A stretch of 7,800 nt of DNA from Pyrinomonadaceae bacterium (GCA_013813825.1 JACCRA010000552.1:1-7800); one strand, 5' to 3'. Counted from the stretch's first letter, positions 1 through 6,277 are shown. Made by a program: numbers and translations. Notes: generated by a model from the sequence alone, not told the origin.

Positions 1-35
1 CCCGTAGAACGCCCTCCACGCTAACTTCACTCTAT

Positions 36-64
36 CCTCCCGATGAGATTACTCATCGTGGAGG
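36..64. repeat. Imperfect hairpin upstream of the recombinase locus
   Basis: Positions 41-47 (CGATGAG) and 52-58 (CTCATCG) form a perfect 7-bp stem with an ATTA loop. The pairing continues outward as CCTCC (36-40) with GGAGG (60-64), with T59 bulged. CCTCCACG at 13-20 is also a perfect inverted copy of 57-64, so two mutually exclusive pairings are possible. The structure ends a few bases before the ATG at 70. It could be a recombinase binding site, an operator or an RNA hairpin. Nothing in the sequence decides between these. Confidence 0.4.
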
Positions 65-69
65 ACAGC

Positions 70-294
70 ATGCAGCGCTCGTGGACTATTCGCCGACAAT
101 CACAAACCCTGCTCGACGGACAACACCGCTGGGATCGCGCCTTTCAACTCCTCCTGCCGCTCACCGTCGCAATAGACCCACAACCAATCCAAGCCGTAGA
201 CCGAAAAGAGGAGGTGGAACATGAGAGTCGCACTCTATGCGCGTGTCTCGACCAATCGCCAGGCCCTCACCCAATCCATCGAACAGCAACTTGA
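70..294 (+). CDS. Small conserved-looking ORF overlapping the recombinase start
   Basis: A 74-codon ORF starts at ATG 70, or at ATG 43 if the longer form is used. It overlaps the first 74 bases of the recombinase gene in another frame. Its N-terminal half contains SWTIRR and DGQHRWDRAFQLLL. From memory, this resembles the short hypothetical proteins that precede large serine recombinases in Acidobacteria and Chloroflexi elements, with a WTIRR...DGQRRWDRAYQLLL pattern. The C-terminal third is read from recombinase coding sequence and may carry no selected information. No convincing ribosome binding site precedes ATG 70. A role as a recombinase accessory factor or as a translational coupler is conceivable. 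No function can be assigned. The MRLLIVEDS start of the longer form resembles a response regulator only by chance. Confidence 0.4.
   Translation: MQRSWTIRRQSQTLLDGQHRWDRAFQLLLPLTVAIDPQPIQAVDRKEEVEHESRTLCACLDQSPGPHPIHRTAT
206..217 (+). promoter_or_regulatory. Ribosome binding site of the recombinase
   Basis: A purine-rich AAGAGGAGGTGG lies 3 bases before the ATG at 221, with the AGGAGG core about 6-7 bases from it. This strongly supports ATG 221 as the start, and its MRVALYARVS is a complete N-terminus for a resolvase-type catalytic domain. Confidence 0.8.
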
Positions 295-1840
295 GCGGTT
301 GCGCCAGCACGTCATCAATCAAGGGTGGCCCCTCAGCGAGGACTATATCTTGAGAGATGATGGGCACAGCGGGGCGACACTGAACCGTCCCGGGTTGGAC
401 GGCTTGCGCGATAAAGTTCGCGCGGCGGAAGTTGATTGCATCGTGCTGACTGCACCCGACCGACTGGCGCGCAACTATGTCCACCAGATGCTGCTGTTGG
501 AGGAACTGGAACGGACGGGCTGTCAGGTGCAATTTCTCGACCGACCGATGACTGAAGACCCGCATGATCATTTACTCTTGCAGATTCGTGGCGCGGTGGC
601 CGAATATGAGCGCACCCTGATTGCCGAGCGCATGCGTCGGGGTCGGCTGGCAAAGTACCGCGCGGGCGTACTCATTCCATGGACGAGGAAACCCTTCGGC
701 TACAGCGTTGATCCGGAGCGCCCAAGAGATCCAGCGGGTGTCCGCATCAATGAGGCAGAAGCCGCCGTGATCAGGCAGCTCTTCGCTCAGTACCTGGAGC
801 CGGGTGGAACTATCCACGCATTGGCGTGCTGGCTCATGCGGCAAGGTCTGCGAACGCCGTCGGGCAAAAAGCTGTGGTCACCGGCAACTGTGCGCGCGAT
901 GTTGACGAATCCCACCTATACGGGGCAGTTGTTTGCCGGACGCTTCCGTCGCCGGGAAGCCACACGGCGGCATTCTCCGTTGCAGCCTATCAAGTTGCGC
1001 GGCGGCGAGGCGCGTGTGCTGCCGCAAGAGTGGACCTTCGTCACGAAGATTCCAGCTATTATTACTGATGAGCAGTTTGCGTTGGTGCAGGCGAAACTGG
1101 CACGCAACCAAGCCTGTGCCCGGCGTAACAATAAGGTTCATGAGTATCTGTTGCGGGCGTTGGTCAGTTGCGGATTGTGCAAGCTGACATGCCCGGCCAA
1201 AACGATGAATCGGAAGAACAGCTATTACATCTGCCAGAGCAAGATGGGAGCGATCAACTCCCGACGTGAAGAATACTGTCCGTCGCGCTTTATTCCAGCC
1301 AAACAACTGGACGACATAGTCTGGCAGGACTTGCGCGAAGTGATCTGCAAGCCGGAACTGCTCAGCCAAGCATTGGGGCGTGCGTGGGGCGGAAGTTGGA
1401 TACCGCAGGAGCTGCAAGCCCGCCGCGAGAATCTGCGGCGTGGTCGGAAGAGCTTGGAGCGACAGTTGGAGCGGCTGACAGAAGCGTACCTCGCGGAGGT
1501 GATTCCACTGGCCGAGTACGAGCGGCGACGGCGCGACATTGAAGAGCGGCACGAGGTGTTGGATGAGCAAGCTAGGCAGATGGAGAGGCAGGTTGAGCGG
1601 ACAGTAGAGTTGGCCGGAGTCGTGGCCTCAGTAGAAGAATTCGCCGCACGAATCCGGCAAGGGCTCGATGGTGCGAGCTTCGAGCAGAGGCGGCAGTTAG
1701 TGGAACTGCTGATCGACCGGGTCGTGGTCAGTAATGAGAAAGTGGAGATTCGCTACGTGGTGCCGACCAATGAAGCCAGCGAGCAAGTTCATTTTAGTCA
1801 TTTGCGAACGGACTATCGAACAAGATCACCGCTTCATTAG
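221..1840 (+). CDS. Large serine recombinase
   Basis: This 539-residue enzyme should cut and rejoin DNA at paired attachment sites through a phosphoserine intermediate. Residues 1-145 are the resolvase catalytic domain: the nucleophile is Ser10 in YARVS, with Arg8, the PDRLAR motif (79-84) and IAERMRRG (134-141). Residues 150-290 fit the Recombinase domain, including the typical PTYTG (231-235). Residues 310-360 form a zinc ribbon with Cys317, Cys320, Cys338 and Cys353. Residues 397-465 are a charged coiled coil, followed by the C-terminal LIDRVVV segment. The length is normal for the family. Related proteins, as I recall them, end at HLRTDY, equivalent to residues 527-532. Here seven more residues (533-539) are read from an IS6 transposase relic, so the native stop was lost at the junction near 1816. 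The catalytic parts look intact and the enzyme may still work. Confidence 0.95.
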   Translation: MRVALYARVSTNRQALTQSIEQQLERLRQHVINQGWPLSEDYILRDDGHSGATLNRPGLDGLRDKVRAAEVDCIVLTAPDRLARNYVHQMLLLEELERTGCQVQFLDRPMTEDPHDHLLLQIRGAVAEYERTLIAERMRRGRLAKYRAGVLIPWTRKPFGYSVDPERPRDPAGVRINEAEAAVIRQLFAQYLEPGGTIHALACWLMRQGLRTPSGKKLWSPATVRAMLTNPTYTGQLFAGRFRRREATRRHSPLQPIKLRGGEARVLPQEWTFVTKIPAIITDEQFALVQAKLARNQACARRNNKVHEYLLRALVSCGLCKLTCPAKTMNRKNSYYICQSKMGAINSRREEYCPSRFIPAKQLDDIVWQDLREVICKPELLSQALGRAWGGSWIPQELQARRENLRRGRKSLERQLERLTEAYLAEVIPLAEYERRRRDIEERHEVLDEQARQMERQVERTVELAGVVASVEEFAARIRQGLDGASFEQRRQLVELLIDRVVVSNEKVEIRYVVPTNEASEQVHFSHLRTDYRTRSPLH

Positions 1841-2012
1841 GCGGAGGTGGCGAGCGATGCAAACTTTTCGCTCCTTCCACACCGCGGAGCGGACGATTGA
1901 GGCTATCGAGGCGATGCACATATTACACAAGGGTCAGGTGAAAAGATTGAACGGCAGAGACGCGATGGGGCAGGCGAAGTTTGTCTTGAGCCTATTTCAG
2001 ATTGCGGCGTAG
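1815..2012 (+). pseudogene. IS6-family transposase, C-terminal relic
   Basis: In the frame starting at 1815 the translation opens IEQDHRFIRRR and continues through FRSFHTAERTIEAIEAMH, KGQVKRLNGRDA and GQAKFV to the stop at 2012. This is the end of an IS26/IS240-type IS6 transposase, where N-I-V-E-Q-D-H-R-F-I-K carries the final catalytic Glu. Only about 65 codons remain. The N-terminal domain and both catalytic aspartates are absent, so the relic is inactive. Its first 26 bases overlap the last codons of the recombinase in another frame. The ATG at 1857 (MQTFRSFH) could give a small peptide but is simply the internal methionine region of the lost protein. Confidence 0.85.
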
Positions 2013-2066
2013 TGAAAACTGCTCAATGCTCCTTACACGTCTCAGAATAAATTTTGCAACGCAACC
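1815..2066 (+). mobile_element. IS6-family (IS26/IS240-like) remnant, right end
   Basis: The transposase relic is followed at 2052-2066 by TTTTGCAACGCAACC. Its reverse complement GGTTGCGTTGCAAAA closely matches the classic IS6-family terminal repeat (GGTTCTGTTGCAAA type). This marks the right end of the insertion sequence. The left end and about two thirds of the element are missing and replaced by the serine recombinase locus. The element ends 3 bases before the stop codon of the convergent SRPBCC gene. Confidence 0.75.
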
Positions 2067-2069
2067 TGT

Positions 2070-3437
2070 TCAGCGAATCACCCGAACGTCTCGCTCGCCG
2101 ATGATTTTCCAGCCCTCGTCCGTCTTCGCCCACCGCAGCTCTTGCAACACTTCACCGCGACTGTTTCTGATGCCTTCAATGTTGTATCGCTTGCGAAATC
2201 TCATGGTCGCGGCGCGCCCGTTTTCATCAAAGTCAACTTCCGGCTCGCCGATCTGGACGTCAACTAAACTGGCCCGCCCGGCGAGTCGTGCCTTGTCCTC
2301 GCGCACGGCGGTGCGGGAAAAGTTATTTCGCCGGTAATACCGCTCGACCGTCGGCGCATAAAAATTCATCTGCCTGTCGACATCCCGCGCGTTCGTCGCG
2401 GCGATCCACTCGTCGAGTTGTGCGCGAAGTTCCGTCCTTTGCTCCCCTTCGGGCGCGTCGCGCTCACCAATCCCCATGGTGTGCGGTTCCGTGTCATCGC
2501 TGTTTTGCTGCTCTGTCGAATCCGGCGTGATTTCTGGCTGCGGCAGGTTGCTGTTGATGGCGGCGGCATCGCGGGGATCATTGTCCGGCTCACGTGCCTC
2601 AATCGTCGGGGAAGCGGTCGGAACAGAATTCGTTTCCACGTTGCCGCTCTCCGCGCGTTCGCTCCGCTGTCGAGACGTGAAGAGCAGAAGGGCGATGACG
2701 GCGAGAGCCAGCAGTGCTGCTAATCCAATGTAGAGTGGTGGAATGCGGCGACGTGCGGGACGTAATGTGGCGGCTCTTGTCGCATCCGGCGCTGGCGATC
2801 CGGCGCGCGGACTTTGAATTGCGGAGCGGGCGGTTGTGGCCGGCGGATGTTCCGGCATTGCCGCTTGTCTTTCACGGGCGGGGAAGACCTCGCGCGGAGG
2901 TTCGTCGCTCAGTGTCCTCAGCGCGCTATGATCCGTCGCCCGCTTTTCTGCGACAATCGTTTTTTCATCATCCTCTTGGGCGGCTGGCGTTGCTTCCGCG
3001 CCCTGCTGCTCGGCAAAGCTCTTAAAGCGCGCGAGGCTCTCTTCTAATGCTTGCGCCGTGTGCGCGTCGAAAAAGCTCTCGGCGTCTTCTTCCGTGCGCG
3101 CCTGCCCGGTCGGCGGATTCTCGCCGAGTATGACGCGCATCAGAGTCGTGCCGCGCTGTGTCTCCTCGAAAGTCGCTTCCATCTCCGCGCCCGTCCCGCC
3201 GGACACGACGCGCCACGCGAAGCGTTGCGGCGGCTCGAACGCGACGGTTTCCACCTCCCATTGTCGCGCCTTTGAGTGAGTCGCCGGGCCAATCTCCAAC
3301 AGCGCGCGGTGGGCGTCAGCGCGCCGCACGTTTCGGACGTTCGACATCCAGCGCGGAAAGTTTTCAACCGCGCTGAACGAATTGAAGACGCGCTCCACCG
3401 GCGCGGCGACCTCGATCCATTGTTCAACTCTGCTCAT
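2070..3437 (-). CDS. SRPBCC domain - TM - NTF2-like fusion protein
   Basis: The 455-residue protein has three parts. Residues 1-145 look like an SRPBCC (polyketide cyclase/dehydrase, START-like) domain: an opening IEVAAPVERVF, then FPRWMSNV, a beta-rich middle with FAWRV, and a C-terminal amphipathic helix. Residues 146-232 are a polar linker ending in RPARRR. Residues 234-254 form one hydrophobic segment (YIGLAALLALAVIALLLF). A second Pro/Asn/Asp/Glu-rich linker (255-330) leads to an NTF2/SnoaL-like domain (335-455), with LDEWIAATNARDVDR, FYAPTVERYY and a closing LRWAKTDEGWKIIGERD. Arginines before the membrane segment suggest N-in topology, placing the SRPBCC domain in the cytoplasm and the NTF2-like domain outside. 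Both domains are known for binding small hydrophobic ligands. The ligand is unknown. GGAG sits 8 bases before ATG 3437. It is the last gene of the minus-strand block, and the stop nearly touches the IS6 relic. Confidence 0.85.
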   Translation of the reverse strand: MSRVEQWIEVAAPVERVFNSFSAVENFPRWMSNVRNVRRADAHRALLEIGPATHSKARQWEVETVAFEPPQRFAWRVVSGGTGAEMEATFEETQRGTTLMRVILGENPPTGQARTEEDAESFFDAHTAQALEESLARFKSFAEQQGAEATPAAQEDDEKTIVAEKRATDHSALRTLSDEPPREVFPARERQAAMPEHPPATTARSAIQSPRAGSPAPDATRAATLRPARRRIPPLYIGLAALLALAVIALLLFTSRQRSERAESGNVETNSVPTASPTIEAREPDNDPRDAAAINSNLPQPEITPDSTEQQNSDDTEPHTMGIGERDAPEGEQRTELRAQLDEWIAATNARDVDRQMNFYAPTVERYYRRNNFSRTAVREDKARLAGRASLVDVQIGEPEVDFDENGRAATMRFRKRYNIEGIRNSRGEVLQELRWAKTDEGWKIIGERDVRVIR

Positions 3438-3456
3438 CGCTCATTCTCCGTGAATT

Positions 3457-3490
3457 GTCGAAGCGAACGGCGCAACCCATTCGCTTCGAC
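3457..3490. repeat. Intercistronic 11-bp stem-loop
   Basis: GTCGAAGCGAA (3457-3467) and TTCGCTTCGAC (3480-3490) are perfect inverted repeats around a 12-base loop. They lie between the stop of the GSP17M-like gene and the start of the SRPBCC gene. In minus-strand RNA no U-tract follows, so this is a poor intrinsic terminator. It is better read as an mRNA stability or processing hairpin, or as a weak attenuator just upstream of the SRPBCC ribosome binding site (3446-3449). Confidence 0.55.
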
Positions 3491-3503
3491 GTTAACGGCT
3501 CTT

Positions 3504-4382
3504 TTACCTGCCTGATGACCCTTTGCCTTTCCTCTCCGGAGCGCCGCGCGGATTAAGCTCTTCGACTTCGACATCGGTGCGGCGCACAGTGTCTCGTACC
3601 GTCTCGTCGCGCTCCACGACTTCCTTATTGACGACCACTTCCTCGACGACGCGCGTCTGCTTGTCAACGACGACCTCTTCGCCCATCTCTATAACCTCGA
3701 TAGTGCCTTCCTTGAAAGCTGCCATATCGGCATCGGTGATGCTGCGATTGACGGGGCGGCGCTCGACGCTGACCCGCTCCTCACGCAGACGTACTACCTC
3801 TTCGACCGGCCTCTCGACGACGTGGCTGCGAACGCGCACGCCGCCGTGTTCGACCTGCCGCTTGCCGACGCGCAACTCCTCTTCGACGACCGGCAGGACG
3901 GCCTCCCCACCCTGATCGAGATTTCCGGCCCGGTACGTGTCGCGCTCTCTCCTAGCTTCTCCGGTGGTGCGGGACGGCGCGCGCGCGTCGTAGCCCGTGT
4001 AGCCGGAAGCGCGGTACTGCTCGGCGCGCTCGTTGATGTCTGCCGCGCCGTAATTGTCCAGAATCGCCGCCGCGCGGCTCGCCATTTCATCCGTCTCGGC
4101 ATCAACGGTGAGGACCACGCCGCCGCGGCGCACTGCCTCAGAGTAGTAACCGACACGCTCGTCCGTCGCGCCGCCGAACAAGGAGCTGAAAAAGTTTCCG
4201 ATCTTATCGCCGACGCTTTCGCCGCCGGCATCGGCGGCGCGTGTTGTCGCAGCGCCGCCCATTTCGTAATCTTGCGAGCTAATGCCGATGTCCTCGCGTC
4301 GAAAGCCGCTGTTGAGCAGTTCGCGCGCTGCGCGCTGCGCGTCGGCGGCGACGTCAAACAAACCAACTACTGTCTTCGTCAT
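3504..4382 (-). CDS. GSP17M-like / DUF2382 (YsnF-type) stress protein
   Basis: The 292-residue protein has two parts. Residues 1-115 begin TKTVVGLFDVAADAQRAARE and contain GFRREDIGISS and GGVVLTVDAETDEMASRAA, matching the general-stress-protein-17M / YflT-like fold with an inserted flexible, Gly-rich stretch (about 42-75). Residues 160-270 are a DUF2382 domain (VLPVVEEELRVGKRQVE, VRLREERVSVERRPVNR, VIEMGEEVVVDKQTRVVEEV), very rich in Glu, Val and Arg with alternating beta periodicity. There is no signal peptide or membrane segment, so it is probably cytosolic. Family members are induced by heat, salt or desiccation. The molecular activity is unknown. I chose ATG 4382 over the longer ORF (from 4505) because AGGAG lies 8 bases upstream, the fold begins there, and the longer form would overlap the preceding gene. 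It lies 73 bases after the upstream DUF2382 gene. Confidence 0.88.
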   Translation of the reverse strand: MTKTVVGLFDVAADAQRAARELLNSGFRREDIGISSQDYEMGGAATTRAADAGGESVGDKIGNFFSSLFGGATDERVGYYSEAVRRGGVVLTVDAETDEMASRAAAILDNYGAADINERAEQYRASGYTGYDARAPSRTTGEARRERDTYRAGNLDQGGEAVLPVVEEELRVGKRQVEHGGVRVRSHVVERPVEEVVRLREERVSVERRPVNRSITDADMAAFKEGTIEVIEMGEEVVVDKQTRVVEEVVVNKEVVERDETVRDTVRRTDVEVEELNPRGAPERKGKGSSGR

Positions 4383-4390
4383 TGTTCGTT

Positions 4391-4398
4391 CTCCTCTC
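4391..4398 (-). promoter_or_regulatory. Ribosome binding site deciding the GSP17M-like start
   Basis: On the minus strand GAGAGGAG ends 8 bases before ATG 4382. No similar site supports an in-frame start further upstream, and the extension upstream of this ATG looks non-conserved (a polar stretch unlike the family). This sets the start of the GSP17M-like gene. Confidence 0.7.
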
Positions 4399-4455
4399 TG
4401 CTCGTTAAGCCCGACTCCGTATGAAGGCTCCGGGACGTGTCTCGACAAAAGCAAC

Positions 4456-5163
4456 TCACCCCAGTGGCTGCCCCTCCTCGTTTTCGTCTTGTCCGTGATG
4501 ATCAAGGCGCTCGATTGTCGCTTCTTCGCGGCGCAACGTCACGCGCTGCGGCTTGTGCGTTTCAACCATTCGCTTCGTAATGCGTAATTCTTCTTTGAGC
4601 ATTAAACGCTTCTCGATCACCAGCACTTCTTCCAGTAACGGCACGACCATCGTAGCGCCCTCGTAGCGAACCGGCGGCGGGGCGTCAACGGCGCGGTTGA
4701 TCGCCACGCGCTCGACGTTGATCTCTTCCTGCATCAGCGGCTCGTCAATTACTTCTTCATGCTCGCGCACAGTTTTCACGACGCGAACCCTGCCGGTCTC
4801 CACCTGTTGCTTCCGCACGTTTAGCTCTTCCGCGACGAGCGGCACGACGACGGTTTCGTTGCGCCGTGCGCCGCCCGCGCCGGACGGTTGCGGCGGCAGC
4901 GCCGTGTCCGCTTCTGCGATCACGCGCGGTGTGTCCATTTCTCTCAAGCTGTGCGGCAAAAAATACCCTTGCTCTTTACGCGCGACGAGCGCGTCAATCG
5001 GCACAATTACTTCTTGGCCGTCCTCAAGACGCACCAACACCTGCGGCCCGTTGCCGTCGTAAGGGGGCGGCGCAGTCACATCGATCACGCCCGTGACCCC
5101 GTTTTTGTCAACCACCGTCACCGCCTCTTGTCCTTGCGCGGCTGCTTCTTTCTCGCTTGCCAT
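4456..5163 (-). CDS. DUF2382 (YsnF/AvaK-type) protein with N-terminal beta domain
   Basis: The 235-residue protein has two parts. Residues 13-75 form a small beta-rich domain (VTVVDKNGVTGVIDV, QVLVRLEDGQEVIVPIDAL) resembling the PRC-barrel/DUF2171-type modules often joined to DUF2382. Residues 102-216 are DUF2382, opening VVVPLVAEELNVRKQQVETG, with EPLMQEEINVERVAINR and a second, similar half (MVVPLLEEVLVIEKRLMLKEELRITKR). It has no signal peptide or membrane segment. The family is stress-associated but biochemically uncharacterised. AGGAGG lies 9 bases before ATG 5163. The gene lies 186 bases after the Cys-rich gene and 73 bases before the GSP17M-like paralogue, probably in one transcript with the latter. 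Confidence 0.87.
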   Translation of the reverse strand: MASEKEAAAQGQEAVTVVDKNGVTGVIDVTAPPPYDGNGPQVLVRLEDGQEVIVPIDALVARKEQGYFLPHSLREMDTPRVIAEADTALPPQPSGAGGARRNETVVVPLVAEELNVRKQQVETGRVRVVKTVREHEEVIDEPLMQEEINVERVAINRAVDAPPPVRYEGATMVVPLLEEVLVIEKRLMLKEELRITKRMVETHKPQRVTLRREEATIERLDHHGQDENEEGQPLG

Positions 5164-5349
5164 AATGTCTAACCTCCTGCCGACGCCCGCCTCAGACGCA
5201 CGACCTCAAGCGAACACGCCGCCCGACGAGCGGCACGGCCATGACCGTGAGACGCACGACATCCCGCGTTTGCCCAACGGCATTTACCGACGGCGCGGAA
5301 GCGTTCTCACGTCCGTGATGTTTGTTCATACCTGAATAATATCAGTGTT

Positions 5350-5595
5350 CTATGGCTCACTGCTCAGTTGGTCGCGCGCCTCCTGCACGCCCTCGTGTCT
5401 GGCGCAGTGCGCGCAGCAAAAGAACTTGTTGTGCGCCTCGATGCCGTGACCGATGATCTTGCATCCGCAGTGGTCGCAGACGGGTGCGAGCTTGTGGATC
5501 GCACACTCGAAGCAATCGAAGACGTGCGTCACGCCGGCCGCCACGACCGCGAACGCCAAGTAATAATCGTTGCCGCACACTTCACACTGCGCCAT
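5350..5595 (-). CDS. Cysteine/histidine-rich small protein, metallothionein- or zinc-ribbon-like
   Basis: The 81-residue protein has ten cysteines and about seven histidines. Cysteines are paired as C4-x2-C7, C28-x2-C31, C40-x2-C43-x-C45 and C60-C61-x2-C64. This fits two or three tetrahedral metal sites, most likely Zn. Motifs are QCEVCGNDYYLAF, FDCFECAIHKLAPVCDHCGC and FFCCAHCAR. Similar proteins in many soil bacteria are annotated as hypothetical or as prokaryotic metallothionein, but the ordered CxxC pairs look more like a folded treble-clef/ribbon than a storage metallothionein. It has no signal peptide. A good AAGGAAG sits 5 bases before ATG 5595. The gene follows the YqhA-like gene by only 24 bases, so the two are almost certainly co-transcribed. 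The function is unknown. Confidence 0.8.
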   Translation of the reverse strand: MAQCEVCGNDYYLAFAVVAAGVTHVFDCFECAIHKLAPVCDHCGCKIIGHGIEAHNKFFCCAHCARHEGVQEARDQLSSEP

Positions 5596-5619
5596 GTTCG
5601 CTTCCTTATCTGTGTCGGG

Positions 5620-6225
5620 CTACTTCTTGATTTCATCCGGCGAAATTTCGCGCTCTTCCTTGTCCTCCTGAAACATTTCGGCTTGGGCGCGCTTTTGCAC
5701 ATCCGGCGAATGCTCTTTCGCAAACTCCTTCGCGCGCCGCGAGTTCCATTGAAAAAGAACGAGCGCCGCGATCACTGCCGCCATCGTCCCGCCGACCTGC
5801 ATCAGCACTACGGCATCATCCCACTGCACGAACTCTTGTAAGAACTTCACGGCGAGGATGACGACGACGACGCTGACGACTTTCGATTCGAGGTCGTTCA
5901 ACGATTCGACGCCGAGCGCCGTGGTCAGATTCAAAGGTGCAATGAACAACGAATACAGGCCAACTCCAATGATGTAAAAGACAACGGCGCGCAGCATCAC
6001 GCCGATGATCGAAAGCGTTTTAACGACCAGTTGCGTCTCGCCCGTACCGCCGCGCTGGAACAGTTCGCGCCACGCCTCGACGATGAGTTGCACCGCGCTG
6101 ATCGCCCCCAACAAGAAGAGCGACAACGAGAGCAGCAGCACCGCGATCACAGCGATGATCACGACGTAGCGCGTGCGCCCGATCATGCGCCCTAAGACCG
6201 AGAACGGCGCGGCGTTGTTATGCAT
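5620..6225 (-). CDS. YqhA / UPF0114-type inner-membrane protein
   Basis: The protein is 201 residues from ATG 6225. Counting from the TTG two codons upstream (6231), there are four hydrophobic segments at about 22-50, 70-99, 115-134 and 141-162. These are followed by a charged, Glu/Lys-rich cytoplasmic tail (165-203). Features of the UPF0114 (YqhA) family are SRYV-like RTRYVVIIAVIAVLL, the central YIIGVGLYSLFIAPLN and a conserved ESLNDLESKVVSVVVVILAVKFL. Its activity is unknown. I prefer ATG 6225 over TTG 6231 because GGAAGAG lies 8 bases before the ATG and the TTG has no better site. It is the first gene of the minus-strand block. A leader ORF overlaps its start. Confidence 0.85.
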   Translation of the reverse strand: MHNNAAPFSVLGRMIGRTRYVVIIAVIAVLLLSLSLFLLGAISAVQLIVEAWRELFQRGGTGETQLVVKTLSIIGVMLRAVVFYIIGVGLYSLFIAPLNLTTALGVESLNDLESKVVSVVVVILAVKFLQEFVQWDDAVVLMQVGGTMAAVIAALVLFQWNSRRAKEFAKEHSPDVQKRAQAEMFQEDKEEREISPDEIKK

Positions 6226-6277
6226 ACTCAAAACTCTTCCGTGTTTCCCCTCGCATTGCTGCTTCGTTCGTTGCCAA
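6218..6277 (-). CDS. Possible 19-residue leader peptide overlapping the yqhA-like start
   Basis: A consensus AAGGAGG (6288-6294, minus strand) is the strongest ribosome binding site in this region, yet it does not serve the YqhA-like ATG about 60 bases further on. Ten bases after it is a TTG (6277) opening a 19-codon frame reading MATNEAAMRGETRKSFEYA. Its TAA (6220-6218) overlaps the YqhA-like ATG region by 8 bases. This arrangement would allow translational coupling. The alternative is that the AAGGAGG is a relic or chance. The peptide itself has no recognisable motif. Confidence 0.3.
   Translation of the reverse strand: MATNEAAMRGETRKSFEYA

Noticed and set aside
43..69. MRLLIVEDS start resembling a response regulator receiver domain
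   Set aside because: Only the first nine residues look right. No receiver-domain aspartate, Thr/Ser or Lys motif follows, and the frame turns into the small recombinase-associated ORF.
878..1570. 230-codon minus-strand ORF inside the recombinase gene
   Set aside because: It is a shadow of a well-supported recombinase with all catalytic motifs, and shows no domain of its own.
3523..5062. Long plus-strand ORFs opposite the DUF2382 genes (Ser/Thr/Arg-rich)
   Set aside because: They are low-complexity antisense shadows of Glu/Val/Arg-rich coding sequence, without domains or ribosome binding sites.
5165..5335. Plus-strand 57-codon ORF (MSNLLPTPASDARPQ...) between the DUF2382 and Cys-rich genes
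   Set aside because: It has no ribosome binding site, its start lies against the minus-strand gene start, and its composition is that of a polar shadow frame. A 45-codon minus-strand frame from ATG 5329 is equally unsupported.
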